Origin: Rickettsiales bacterium
GTDB taxonomy: Bacteria > Pseudomonadota > Alphaproteobacteria > Methylaequorales > Methylaequoraceae
Reading direction: 5' to 3'
NCBI GenBank assembly: GCA_028407765.1
Contig: JAOOJU010000003.1
Location: 1-48,626 of the forward strand
DNA length: 48,626 bases
Under the pieces are notes generated by a model. That model saw only the letters and a list, made by a program, of their open reading frames with translations, made no database searches and was not told where the DNA came from. The position numbers and the translations under genes were made by a program. The number at the start of each line of letters is the position of its first letter. Positions within the stretch are counted from its first letter, which is position 1. Of this stretch, positions 19,228-28,458 are shown piece by piece.

Positions 19228-20517
19228 TTGAAAAAGTTATCTTTATCAAAGTTAATTTACTGCTCGCCTGCTTTTTCATTTGCTATTCCAACATTTCCTG
19301 TAATGATCTTGTTGCCACAAATTTATGTGACAGATTATAACCTTGCTTTTGCAACAATAGGAAGTGTACTATTTTTAGCAAAAATTATTGATATGTTTTC
19401 TGATCCTTTAATGGGATGGGTATGTGATAAAAATTTTTTGTCAAAAAAAAGTTGGATAGTAATTGGAACATTTATATCTGGGATAGCCTTTTATAAATTA
19501 ATCTTACCTGATGTTATACCTGATGCAATTTATCTATTTGTTTGGATCTCTTTATTGTATTTTGGTTATACCGTGTTTCAAGTATCATATCTTTCCATAG
19601 GTTATGATTTAGAAATTGATTATGAAAAACGAAGTAAGTTGAGCGCGGGTAGAGAATTTTTTGTAATATTAGGATTACTTTCATCAGTTTCTTTACCAGT
19701 ACTATTTAAAGACATTACAATAGCATCAGAGTTATTCCTTTTGTATTTAGCTCTTTTCTCTGGCTCGATCACAATACCTATGTTTTTGATGTTTATTAGA
19801 GAAACAAAAGGTGAAACATCAAAAGATTTAAAGTTTAATAACCTTTTAGTTGAACTCAGGGAAAATGAATCTCTATTTAAACTTTTAATTCCATGGTTCT
19901 TAAATTGTCTTGCAAACGCTTTTCCAATGCTGTTATTTGTCTTCTTTGTTACTTCAATTTTAAATGGAACAGAAGAAGAAAAAGAGCTAATTTTATTTTT
20001 ATATTTTTTATCGGCTTTACTTGGTATGGCATTTTGGGTTCTTCTCATAAAGTATATTGAAAAGAAAGATATATGGCGTTTATCAATGACCATTTCTTCC
20101 CTGGTGTTTGTTTTTGTTTTTTTCTTAGAAACTGGTAATATAATATATTTTTTGATTATTTCCTGTTTGACGGGTTTCTGTCTAGGGGCTGACTTGGCAA
20201 TTCCTCCCTCAATGCTTTCTGATGTAACAGATTATCATAAAAAAAAATTTAAAAGCGATATATCAGGGTTATTATTTTCCATGCTGATATTAATAAATAA
20301 ACTAACATTTGCTCTTGCAACGCTTGTTGCCTTTAGTATATTGGATTATTTTGACTATAATGCGGAAAAAACATCATCTGAAAATGCAAAATACATTTTA
20401 GTTTTTATGTATGCAGGTGTGCCAATAACATTAAAACTGATAATTGTGAATAATTTAAAAAAATTTTCCTTATCTAAAAAAGAGATGGCTAAAATCAGAG
20501 AAAATCTTTATGGTTAA
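19228..20517 (+). CDS. MFS transporter, GPH (MelB-like) family (TTG start)
   Basis: 12 TM; DMFSDPLMGWVCDK, GADLAIPPSMLSDVTDYHKKKFKSDISGLLFSM. Confidence 0.88.
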   Translation: MKKLSLSKLIYCSPAFSFAIPTFPVMILLPQIYVTDYNLAFATIGSVLFLAKIIDMFSDPLMGWVCDKNFLSKKSWIVIGTFISGIAFYKLILPDVIPDAIYLFVWISLLYFGYTVFQVSYLSIGYDLEIDYEKRSKLSAGREFFVILGLLSSVSLPVLFKDITIASELFLLYLALFSGSITIPMFLMFIRETKGETSKDLKFNNLLVELRENESLFKLLIPWFLNCLANAFPMLLFVFFVTSILNGTEEEKELILFLYFLSALLGMAFWVLLIKYIEKKDIWRLSMTISSLVFVFVFFLETGNIIYFLIISCLTGFCLGADLAIPPSMLSDVTDYHKKKFKSDISGLLFSMLILINKLTFALATLVAFSILDYFDYNAEKTSSENAKYILVFMYAGVPITLKLIIVNNLKKFSLSKKEMAKIRENLYG

Positions 20518-20543
20518 ATCAAATTTTTTTTTAGGTAACATTT

Positions 20544-21071
20544 ATGAAAAAACTTATAATACTTATCTTGCTGTTTGTAATCAGCGGTTGTGCAAAAGAA
20601 ATGAATATAGATAAATTTGTTAACAATAAACCTGAATTAATTCTTGAAAACTACTTTGATGGTAAAGTTGAAGCTTGGGGATTATTTCATGATAGATTCG
20701 GAAATCTCAAGAGACAATTTAAGGTAAGTATAATTGGCACTAGAAAAGATGATCAGATCATTTTAGATGAGAATTTTCTATATGATGATGGTGAGAGAGA
20801 CCAGAGAATATGGACTATAGATATATTGGGAAATAATAAATATAGAGGTAAAGCAGACGATGTTGTAGGTATAGCAAGTGGTGAGTCAAAAGGTAACGCA
20901 CTTAATTGGAAATATGAATTATTACTAAAAGTAAAAGATAAAAAGATAAAAGTGAGTTTTGACGATTGGATGTTCCTTCAAGAAAAGGGTGTGCTTTTAA
21001 ATCGTGCTGAAGTAAACAAGTTTGGATTAAATCTAGGTATTGTTAGTATAACATTCTTAAAAATTGAATAA
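20544..21071 (+). CDS. DUF3833 family lipoprotein
   Basis: Lipobox ISGCAKE; LENYFDGKVEAWGLFHDRFGNLKRQFKVSI...LDENFLYDDGERDQRIW. Confidence 0.88.
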   Translation: MKKLIILILLFVISGCAKEMNIDKFVNNKPELILENYFDGKVEAWGLFHDRFGNLKRQFKVSIIGTRKDDQIILDENFLYDDGERDQRIWTIDILGNNKYRGKADDVVGIASGESKGNALNWKYELLLKVKDKKIKVSFDDWMFLQEKGVLLNRAEVNKFGLNLGIVSITFLKIE

Positions 21072-21072
21072 T

Positions 21073-21471
21073 TTATTTGTGGATTTTTTTAAACAAAAAA
21101 CCAATTAAAGGTATTTCACAATAAAAGTTCTTCCCACTATCCCAATAATCAATATGTTTGATTATAAGATTATTTTTAATCTCAATTTCACTCACACCCT
21201 TAAAAGAAAATTTTTTCTTGTAAGTCCCAGAAAATGACCATTTGATGAAGAATACTGATTTATTTTGAGAAAAATTAATTATTTTAAATTTTGGATTTTT
21301 AATTTTTTTTAAAATATCATCAAAAAGACTTTTAAACTCTTTTTTACCTTTAATACTATTAAAAGGGTCTGAAAAATAAAAGTCTTTATCAAGGTATTCC
21401 ATGATTTCTTTTGCAGATGAAAGATTTATGTTTTCATAACATTTTATATATTTTTGAACTATTCTATTCAT
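21073..21471 (-). CDS. NTF2/SnoaL-like protein
   Basis: YDKDFYFSDPFNSIKGKKEFKSLFDDIL...GVSEIEIKNNLIIKHIDYWDSGKNFY. Confidence 0.85.
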   Translation of the reverse strand: MNRIVQKYIKCYENINLSSAKEIMEYLDKDFYFSDPFNSIKGKKEFKSLFDDILKKIKNPKFKIINFSQNKSVFFIKWSFSGTYKKKFSFKGVSEIEIKNNLIIKHIDYWDSGKNFYCEIPLIGFLFKKIHK

Positions 21472-22241
21472 TTTGGAGGTAATTTGACTGCATTATTTAG
21501 TATCTTACTCATGATAAAAAAGTAGATTCTGTATGGTAGTATACTCAATATTTTCATCGGAATTATTAATCTTTTCGGAAAATAAATTTCAAAATCGGAA
21601 GAGAATAATTTTTCATATATTCTTTTAGCTGCTTTCTGTGACGTCATTAAGAACGGCATCGGAAAGTTATTCTTGTCTGTCATTGGTGTTTTTATAAAAC
21701 CAGGATGAATAACTTGGACTTTTATTTCTGTTTTTAAGAGTTCTAAGAACATTGATTCTGCCAAGAATGTTAATGCTGATTTTGTTATTCCGTAAATCCC
21801 TGCATTGGGTAAACCTTTAAATCCTGCTGGTGATGATACAAAGACAATATGACCTGAGTTTCTTTTCTTCATAGATGGTAAAATAGAACTTATACAATTC
21901 ATTTGGCCCATTAAATTAGTATCCATTACATCTTTGATTTTTCTTAGGTTATTAAAGTTTAGATGCCCAGGGTTATAAGCCGCAGCATTAAGAATAATTA
22001 AGTCAATTTTATTGAATCTTTTCATTATTTTCATTGCAATATTTTTACAGGAAATTTCTGATGTAATATCAAGTTTGAATAAAGAAATCTTTTCTTTATT
22101 ATATTTCTTAATTTGACGTAATTTATCCTCTCTTCTCCCACTTATTGATACATTCCAACCATTATCAACCAGTATTTTAACTAACTCAGCACCAATTCCA
22201 GTGCCTCCACCCGTCACCCATGCTACTTTATCTTTTTTCAT
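21468..22241 (-). CDS. Short-chain dehydrogenase/reductase
   Basis: VAWVTGGGTGIGAELVK; YGITKSALTFL (YxxxK); HPGFIKTPMTDKN. Confidence 0.94.
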   Translation of the reverse strand: MKKDKVAWVTGGGTGIGAELVKILVDNGWNVSISGRREDKLRQIKKYNKEKISLFKLDITSEISCKNIAMKIMKRFNKIDLIILNAAAYNPGHLNFNNLRKIKDVMDTNLMGQMNCISSILPSMKKRNSGHIVFVSSPAGFKGLPNAGIYGITKSALTFLAESMFLELLKTEIKVQVIHPGFIKTPMTDKNNFPMPFLMTSQKAAKRIYEKLFSSDFEIYFPKRLIIPMKILSILPYRIYFFIMSKILNNAVKLPPK

Positions 22242-23022
22242 GATATTTATCTAAGAAATACTCGATTTCACTTCCATCTTTTACAAAAATCATTTTAACC
22301 CAATTTTCTTTATTATCATACCAAATATCGATATTAACATCTTCACCTGAAGATTCTTTGCCTTTTAATTTATATCTATCTGTCTCTAGTAAGTTATTAT
22401 AAATTTTTTCCTTACCTAAATTTTGAATTGTAAAATTAATTTTGCTACAATCCTGAGAATTAAAAACTATTTTTCTTTTTATAAGATCTGTCTCATTAAT
22501 TATCAGTGACTTTTTATTATATTCTCTTGTTACAAGTTGAAAATTCCAATAGCTTGTTGGAAAGGTATAGATATGAGAAAATGATGGTACGCTATTTTGA
22601 CTCCCTATCGCTGATAGTAAGTTAACACTTTCCTTTTTGTTTCTTTCAATTTTACAAGAGAATTCTGATCCATTTTTATTTGTTACTGAGTCAAGATATA
22701 ATAGCACTCTTAGATTAGTACATTTTTTACAAACATCACTTACTAATTCATTAGGTATTATTTCCCATATCTCGTTATTGGAGTGCTTATAGTTATATAC
22801 TGAAAAACCTAGGAACTTGACATCGAAATTTATTTCTATATTAGCTCTTATTTTACTTAACTCATTTTCGTTGGTTTCAAGAGAAAAATTTATTTTATGG
22901 AAACCAATTTTAGTGCCGTTTCTGTAAACATGAAAATATATATCCTCTGGGAGTAATATTCTACTGTAAGACTCCTTTGCAACTATTAACAAACAGACGA
23001 GAAAAAAAAAAAATTTCTTCAT
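22228..23022 (-). CDS. DUF6134-like exported protein
   Basis: Signal peptide; FHVYRNGTKIGFHKINFSLETNENELSKIRANIEINFDVKFLGFSVYNYKHSNNEIW. Confidence 0.7.
   Translation of the reverse strand: MKKFFFFLVCLLIVAKESYSRILLPEDIYFHVYRNGTKIGFHKINFSLETNENELSKIRANIEINFDVKFLGFSVYNYKHSNNEIWEIIPNELVSDVCKKCTNLRVLLYLDSVTNKNGSEFSCKIERNKKESVNLLSAIGSQNSVPSFSHIYTFPTSYWNFQLVTREYNKKSLIINETDLIKRKIVFNSQDCSKINFTIQNLGKEKIYNNLLETDRYKLKGKESSGEDVNIDIWYDNKENWVKMIFVKDGSEIEYFLDKYHEKR
23002..23013 (-). repeat. Homopolymer A12 (T12 in coding sense) at start of the DUF6134-like gene
   Basis: ATG AAG AAA (T)12 CTC in the minus-strand gene. Confidence 0.95.
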
Positions 23023-23025
23023 AAA

Positions 23026-23059
23026 TTTAGGTTGATTAAGTTTGTTTAACCAACCTAAA
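23026..23059 (-). terminator. Hairpin between the BI-1 gene stop and the DUF6134-like gene ATG; terminator or 5' regulatory structure
   Basis: tttaggttg ... caacctaaa 9-bp arms, one mismatch, then a further 4-5 bp (attaag/tttaac region) closing on a tetraloop; ends 3 nt before ATG at 23022. Confidence 0.5.
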
Positions 23060-23065
23060 AAATTA

Positions 23066-23800
23066 TTATCGTCTGTTCCCGAAGAGTTGAATGAGCATTA
23101 TAAATAAATTAATAAAGTCCAGATAAAGTCTCAAGGAACCCATTATAGCTTTTTTTCCTTGATTTGCATCACCTTCGAAATACATATTTTTAATTTGTTG
23201 TGTATCGTAAGCTGTTAAACCAGCAAAAACTAAAACACCAATAACAGAAATAGCAAATTGTAGGATACTGCTCGCCATGAATATATTAACTATTGACGCT
23301 ATAATGATACCTATTAAACCCATAAATAGAAATGAGCCCCATCCTGAAAGATCCTTTTTCGTGGTGTAGCCGTATAGACTTAACGCACCAAAAGAACCGG
23401 CAGTTATGAAGAAAACTCTCGCAACAGATTCTCCTGTGTACTGTATGAAAATACTACCAAGAGAAACGCCCATAACTGCAGCAAAAGACCAATACAATAT
23501 TTGCACTGTCGATTCTTTCATTTTATTAATTCCAAAGCTTATAGCTAGCATAAACCCAAGGGGTGCAAGAGCAATAATTAAACCTAAAGGGGAACCATAA
23601 ATAGATGAACCCAAAGGTGTGTATTGGTTTGTTTCAAAATTGAATGCTAATTGCGAAAACATGTGAGCGATAGTTCCAGTTAGAGCAAGTCCCACTGCCA
23701 TAAAAGAATAAACTTTATTCATGTAGGCTTTAAGCCCTAGATCAATGTCTGTCTCTGTTCTGACATTAGTACGAATATTTTTTTCAAAATCAAAAGCCAT
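23066..23800 (-). CDS. Bax inhibitor-1/YccA family membrane protein
   Basis: LGLKAYMNKVYSFMAVGLALTGTIAHM; FAGLTAYDTQQIKNMY; SLRLYLDFINLFIMLIQLFGNRR. Confidence 0.95.
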   Translation of the reverse strand: MAFDFEKNIRTNVRTETDIDLGLKAYMNKVYSFMAVGLALTGTIAHMFSQLAFNFETNQYTPLGSSIYGSPLGLIIALAPLGFMLAISFGINKMKESTVQILYWSFAAVMGVSLGSIFIQYTGESVARVFFITAGSFGALSLYGYTTKKDLSGWGSFLFMGLIGIIIASIVNIFMASSILQFAISVIGVLVFAGLTAYDTQQIKNMYFEGDANQGKKAIMGSLRLYLDFINLFIMLIQLFGNRR

Positions 23801-23905
23801 TAAAAATCTCCTAAATGTTATTTTGAAGCCAGTTTACAATATTATTACTGACTTTAATAGTATAAATATGTTACATTCTACTAAATTTCAACTCATTTAT
23901 AGAAT

Positions 23906-24946
23906 ATGAAGTATAAGAAGCTAGGTAACACTGAGATCGATGTGAGCCTTATATGTTTAGGAACAATGACATGGGGTGAACAAAATTCTGAGCAGGAGGC
24001 ATTTGCACAAATGGATTTTTCTTTGGATAAAGGAATTAATTTTTTTGATACAGCTGAGCTTTATTCTGTTCCCCCTAAAAAAGAAACATTTGGATCAACA
24101 GAAAAAATAATTGGAAATTGGTTCAAGGAAAGGAAAAATAGAGAAAAAATAATCCTAGCATCAAAGGTTGTTGGCCGGTCTGGGATGAAATGGTTTAGAG
24201 GTAAAGAGACAAGATTGAATAAAGAACAAATCTTGGATGCTGTTGAAGGAAGTTTGAAGAGGCTGCAGACCGATTATATAGACCTTTATCAAATACATTG
24301 GCCGGATAGAAAATCTAACTTTTTTGGAAAACTCGGTTACGAACATCACGAAGAACTAGATTTAATTAGTATTAAAGAACAATTAGAAACATTAAATAAT
24401 ATTGTTAAGAGTGGCAAAATTAGATTTATCGGACTTTCTAACGAAACACCTTGGGGATTAATGAAGTTTATTTCTTTAGCAGAACAATACAATTTGCCAA
24501 GGGTGGTTTCTATCCAAAACCCGTATTCTTTGTTAAATAGGAGTTTCGAGGTTGGTCTTGCAGAAGCATCGATCAGGGAAAAATGTGGACTTTTAGCTTA
24601 TTCTCCTTTGGGGTTTGGAATGCTGACTGGCAAATATGATGATGGACAAAAACCAAATGATGCAAGATTAACTCTTTTTGGTGATATGTTTACACGTTAT
24701 ACTAAACCAAAGGGTCGCAAAATAGCTTCAAAATTCAATGAATTAGCGAAACAAAATGGTCTATCCCCAGCACAAATGTCTTTATCTTATGTAAATAGTA
24801 GAGCGTTTGTAACTAGTAATATAATTGGTGCGACAACAATGGATCAGTTAAAAGAGAATATAGAATCTGTTGAAATAGAACTAAGTGAAGAAATTATCAA
24901 GGAGATTGAGAATATTCATCTACAAGATCCTTATCCTTGCCCTTAA
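23906..24946 (+). CDS. Aldo/keto reductase (Tas-like)
   Basis: MKYKKLGNTEIDVSLICLGTMTWGEQNSEQEAFAQMDFSLDKGINFFDTAELY; DYIDLYQIHWPDR; IRFIGLSNE. Confidence 0.94.
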   Translation: MKYKKLGNTEIDVSLICLGTMTWGEQNSEQEAFAQMDFSLDKGINFFDTAELYSVPPKKETFGSTEKIIGNWFKERKNREKIILASKVVGRSGMKWFRGKETRLNKEQILDAVEGSLKRLQTDYIDLYQIHWPDRKSNFFGKLGYEHHEELDLISIKEQLETLNNIVKSGKIRFIGLSNETPWGLMKFISLAEQYNLPRVVSIQNPYSLLNRSFEVGLAEASIREKCGLLAYSPLGFGMLTGKYDDGQKPNDARLTLFGDMFTRYTKPKGRKIASKFNELAKQNGLSPAQMSLSYVNSRAFVTSNIIGATTMDQLKENIESVEIELSEEIIKEIENIHLQDPYPCP

Positions 24947-25794
24947 CGGTTTTTTTTATGATAACTCTTCACCAAGAATGCAGAAAATAAAATAAAAATT
25001 GTCCCAATGAAGAAGTTTACATCAAGGTTTTCATTTAGTACTAAGAAACCTAATAAAAAAGAAAATAATACTCTTGTATACCCTGCAATTACGATAACAC
25101 TTGCTTCACCTGATTTATAACTCATTGTATTAAAAAACTGCCCTATTAAAGCTGTGATTGTTATCAAGGTTAGTGAAAGAAAGTCAGTAAAGTTGATTAG
25201 ACCAAGCTTTGTGTTAAATAGAACTAAACATATAAATGTTGAGAAAATTGAATGATAAAAGATAATTGTTATAGCTCTATGTTTTTTTATTAAAACTGAG
25301 GAACAGATAATTCCTCCTGCAACAAAAAAAGCCGAAATTATAGATAATGATGACCCATATAAGTTATTAAATTCTGTCGGATTTATTATTATAAAAATAC
25401 CAACAAAACCTACTAAAGATGAAATAAAAATATTTTTTCGTATTATTTCTTTTAAGAATAGAGTTGCCAAAATACTCACAAAAAAAACTTTTGTAAAACT
25501 TATTGTACTTGCTTGTGCTAGAGGAATTAAGTTTAGAGCAGAATAACCAAAGTACATAGCTATCGTCCCAAATAAAGCTCTAAGAAATTGAATATTTATG
25601 TTTTTTGTATAGAGGAGTTTTAAATCCTTTTCTTTAAAGATCACTATAAAAAAAATGATTACTGTTCCAAATAAACATCTATAAAAAACTATGTCTTCAG
25701 TGATTAATTTTTCCCCTAATATTTTTATCTCCATTCCCAGCACAGAGAAAAAAAACGAACTAATTATCTGCAAAGAAAAACTATTAACCTTCAT
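24943..25794 (-). CDS. EamA/DMT family transporter
   Basis: 10 TM; FYRCLFG, ALFGTIAMYFGYSALNLIPLAQASTISFTKVFFV; paralogous to the neighbouring ORF. Confidence 0.9.
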   Translation of the reverse strand: MKVNSFSLQIISSFFFSVLGMEIKILGEKLITEDIVFYRCLFGTVIIFFIVIFKEKDLKLLYTKNINIQFLRALFGTIAMYFGYSALNLIPLAQASTISFTKVFFVSILATLFLKEIIRKNIFISSLVGFVGIFIIINPTEFNNLYGSSLSIISAFFVAGGIICSSVLIKKHRAITIIFYHSIFSTFICLVLFNTKLGLINFTDFLSLTLITITALIGQFFNTMSYKSGEASVIVIAGYTRVLFSFLLGFLVLNENLDVNFFIGTIFILFSAFLVKSYHKKNR

Positions 25795-25798
25795 AATT

Positions 25799-26647
25799 TT
25801 ACTTTTTTGCTATTAATATATTACAAACTATTAACCCTAAACCACCGATGAAAGTAATTGGGCTTACTTCTTCATTAAAAAAAAAGAATCCTATAATAGT
25901 AGCAAAAATAAGTTTTGAAAAATCAAAAGGCATTATATTTGTCATTTGAGAAATGCTAATTGCTTTAGTCCAACAAAAATTCCCAAGTGTACCTATTACA
26001 GCAAGTGAAACTAGAGATAACCATATTTGAATATCATTTGGTAATTCCCAAACAAAAATCGCAGGAATAAATGTTATTGGAGTCATAAATAATATCATAT
26101 AGGTCATAATGGAAAAGATTGATTCCGTTTTTGTTAGGTCTTTTACCATAAGACCTGCTATCGCATGAGTGATCGCAGCGAGTAGGGCTATTAATGTTCC
26201 AAATTGAAAAGATGAATCAGGTCTAATAATAATAACAGTTATTAAAAAACCTAAAATTAATCCAAAAAGGCTCATTGGAGTTGGTTTTTCCTTAAAAAAA
26301 AAGATACTTCCAAAGAAAATAAAAAGTGGGGTTGTAAAGCTTATAACCATAGCTTGAGACAGAGGAATTAAAGTATAAGACCAAAAGAGAAGTAACATTG
26401 TTATTCCTCCAAATAAGCTTCTAATGACTAAAAATTTTTTTCTTTCAGATTTTATAGATTTCCTTTTGCGAGAAAATAGTAAAATTGGAACAAAGAAAAA
26501 TATACAAAAAAAGTTTCTAAAAAAAGCTTGCTCAAATGGATGCACTGCATTTCCAATAAATTTTATGACACCACCTAGTAACGAAAAAAAAAAACAGGAT
26601 GCAATCATTAGGAATATTGGAGAATATTTTAGATTCATTTGTTGCAT
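25799..26647 (-). CDS. EamA/DMT family transporter
   Basis: 10 TM; FFRNFFCIFFFVP, SLFGGITMLLLFWSYTLIPLSQAMVISFTTPLF. Confidence 0.9.
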   Translation of the reverse strand: MQQMNLKYSPIFLMIASCFFFSLLGGVIKFIGNAVHPFEQAFFRNFFCIFFFVPILLFSRKRKSIKSERKKFLVIRSLFGGITMLLLFWSYTLIPLSQAMVISFTTPLFIFFGSIFFFKEKPTPMSLFGLILGFLITVIIIRPDSSFQFGTLIALLAAITHAIAGLMVKDLTKTESIFSIMTYMILFMTPITFIPAIFVWELPNDIQIWLSLVSLAVIGTLGNFCWTKAISISQMTNIMPFDFSKLIFATIIGFFFFNEEVSPITFIGGLGLIVCNILIAKK

Positions 26648-26706
26648 TTTTTATTAGTAATTTCATGAACCCTTGCAATTTTGTTGGTATATGTGTAAAA
26701 AAAATT

Positions 26707-27237
26707 ATGGGTCATAAAAGAGTATATATTTTCAGGATTATTTTTGTATTCAATTTATTTTTTTGTCTTCTAAACTACAATGCTGTTCATTCAAAACAAC
26801 TTTTAAGTGTCAAAGACTGGAAAGCTTATTCAGAAGGAGAGGCAAAAAATAAGGCTTGTATGGTAGTTTCAAAACCATTGAAGCATGAGGGAAATTATAC
26901 AAAAAGAGGTGATATATTTGCTATTGTTACGCACTTACCAGGTCAAGAGAAATGGAATGAATTTAGCATTGTGGCAGGTTATAATTATAAAGCAGGAAGT
27001 AATCCAGATATCCAGATAGGTGATTTAAAGTTACAACTGTTTACATCTGGTTCTAGAGCTTGGAGTTTTAGTGTTAGGGATGACCTTAAGATCATAAATG
27101 CGATGAAGACTTCATTAAAGATGAAAGTTATTGGAACCTCCTCAAGAGGAACAATAACTACAGACACATATTCATTACTAGGATTCAGCAAAGCTTATCA
27201 AAGGATTAATGAAGAATGTAATAAGAAGAATAATTAG
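26707..27237 (+). CDS. Invasion-associated locus B (IalB)-like exported protein
   Basis: Start set to ATG 26707 (signal peptide MGHKRVYIFRIIFVFNLFFCLL), not 26599, which lies inside the divergent neighbour; AWSFSVRDDLKIINAMKTSLKMKVIGTSSRGTITTDTYSLLGFSKAYQRINEEC. Confidence 0.85.
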   Translation: MGHKRVYIFRIIFVFNLFFCLLNYNAVHSKQLLSVKDWKAYSEGEAKNKACMVVSKPLKHEGNYTKRGDIFAIVTHLPGQEKWNEFSIVAGYNYKAGSNPDIQIGDLKLQLFTSGSRAWSFSVRDDLKIINAMKTSLKMKVIGTSSRGTITTDTYSLLGFSKAYQRINEECNKKNN

Positions 27238-27249
27238 ATCGTTAAAATT

Positions 27250-28458
27250 GTGAGTATAGAAAAAATTGATAAGGTAGTTTTAGCATTTTCTGGTGGATTA
27301 GATACATCCATAATTCTTAAATGGCTTCAAGATAACTATAAATTTGAAGTTATAGCTTTTACTGCTGATATTGGTCAAGGAATTGAAGTTGAAGAAGCAA
27401 AAGAAAAAGCAAAATTACTTGGTTGTAAGCAAATTTTTGTAGAAAATTTGACAGAGGTTTTTGTAAGGGACTATGTGTTCCCAATGTTTCGAGCTAATAC
27501 ACTTTATGAGGGTTATTATTTGTTAGGAACTTCAATAGCTCGACCATTAATTGCAAAAAGACAAATTGAAATTGCTGAAGAAGTCGGAGCTAAATATGTT
27601 TCGCATGGAGCCACAGGAAAAGGAAATGATCAGATAAGATTTGAGTTGGGGTATTATGCGAATAATCCTAAAATAAATGTTATAGCGCCTTGGAGGGAGT
27701 GGGAATTAAATTCAAGAAATTCATTATTAGAATATGCAAAAAAACATAATATTGAAGTTCCTAAAGATAAACTTGACTCTCCACCTTATTCAATGGACGC
27801 AAATCTATTACATACTTCTTATGAGGGAAAAGTTTTGGAAGATCCTTCAAAATCCTCAGAAGAAAGTATGTTTACAAGATCGGTATCCCCTGAGAATGCA
27901 CCAGATCAATCTAAAGAAATTTTGATTGAATTTAAGAATGGAGATCCAGTTAAAATTGACAATGAAACTTTGTCTCCAGCAAATTTACTAAAGAAATTGA
28001 ATAAAATTGGAGGTTCTAACGGAATAGGTAGAATAGATATTGTTGAAAATAGATTCATTGGGATGAAATCAAGGGGTGTTTATGAAACGCCTGGAGGAAC
28101 AATCTTGCTTATAGCTAGAAGGGCAATTGAAAGTTTAACTTTGGATAAAGGTGCTGCACATTTAAAAGATGAGATAATGCCTAAGTATGCTGAGTTAATC
28201 TATAATGGTTTTTGGTTCTCTCCAGAAAGAGAGATGCTACAATCTTTGATTGATAAGAGTCAAGAGTTTGTTAACGGAAAAGTATTACTAAAATTATATA
28301 AAGGTAATGTTGAAGTATTAAGTCGGTCATCTGATTATAGTTTGTATTCAAATGAAATGGCAACATTTGAGTCTGATGAAATCTACAATCAAAAAGATGC
28401 TCTTGGGTTTATCAAGTTAAATGCCCTTCGTCTTAAATTATTGAAGCAAAGATCCTAA
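27250..28458 (+). CDS. argG: Argininosuccinate synthase (GTG start)
   Basis: [46 protein letters not shown]. Confidence 0.97.
   Translation: MSIEKIDKVVLAFSGGLDTSIILKWLQDNYKFEVIAFTADIGQGIEVEEAKEKAKLLGCKQIFVENLTEVFVRDYVFPMFRANTLYEGYYLLGTSIARPLIAKRQIEIAEEVGAKYVSHGATGKGNDQIRFELGYYANNPKINVIAPWREWELNSRNSLLEYAKKHNIEVPKDKLDSPPYSMDANLLHTSYEGKVLEDPSKSSEESMFTRSVSPENAPDQSKEILIEFKNGDPVKIDNETLSPANLLKKLNKIGGSNGIGRIDIVENRFIGMKSRGVYETPGGTILLIARRAIESLTLDKGAAHLKDEIMPKYAELIYNGFWFSPEREMLQSLIDKSQEFVNGKVLLKLYKGNVEVLSRSSDYSLYSNEMATFESDEIYNQKDALGFIKLNALRLKLLKQRS

Noticed and set aside
19620-20093. 157-aa minus ORF antisense to the GPH transporter
   Set aside because: Long for an antisense ORF but composition (Ser/Lys/Asn) looks like complement of TM codons; coding strand is clearly the transporter.
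26599-26706. N-terminal extension of the IalB-like ORF
   Set aside because: Overlaps the divergent EamA gene; ATG at 26707 gives a proper signal peptide.
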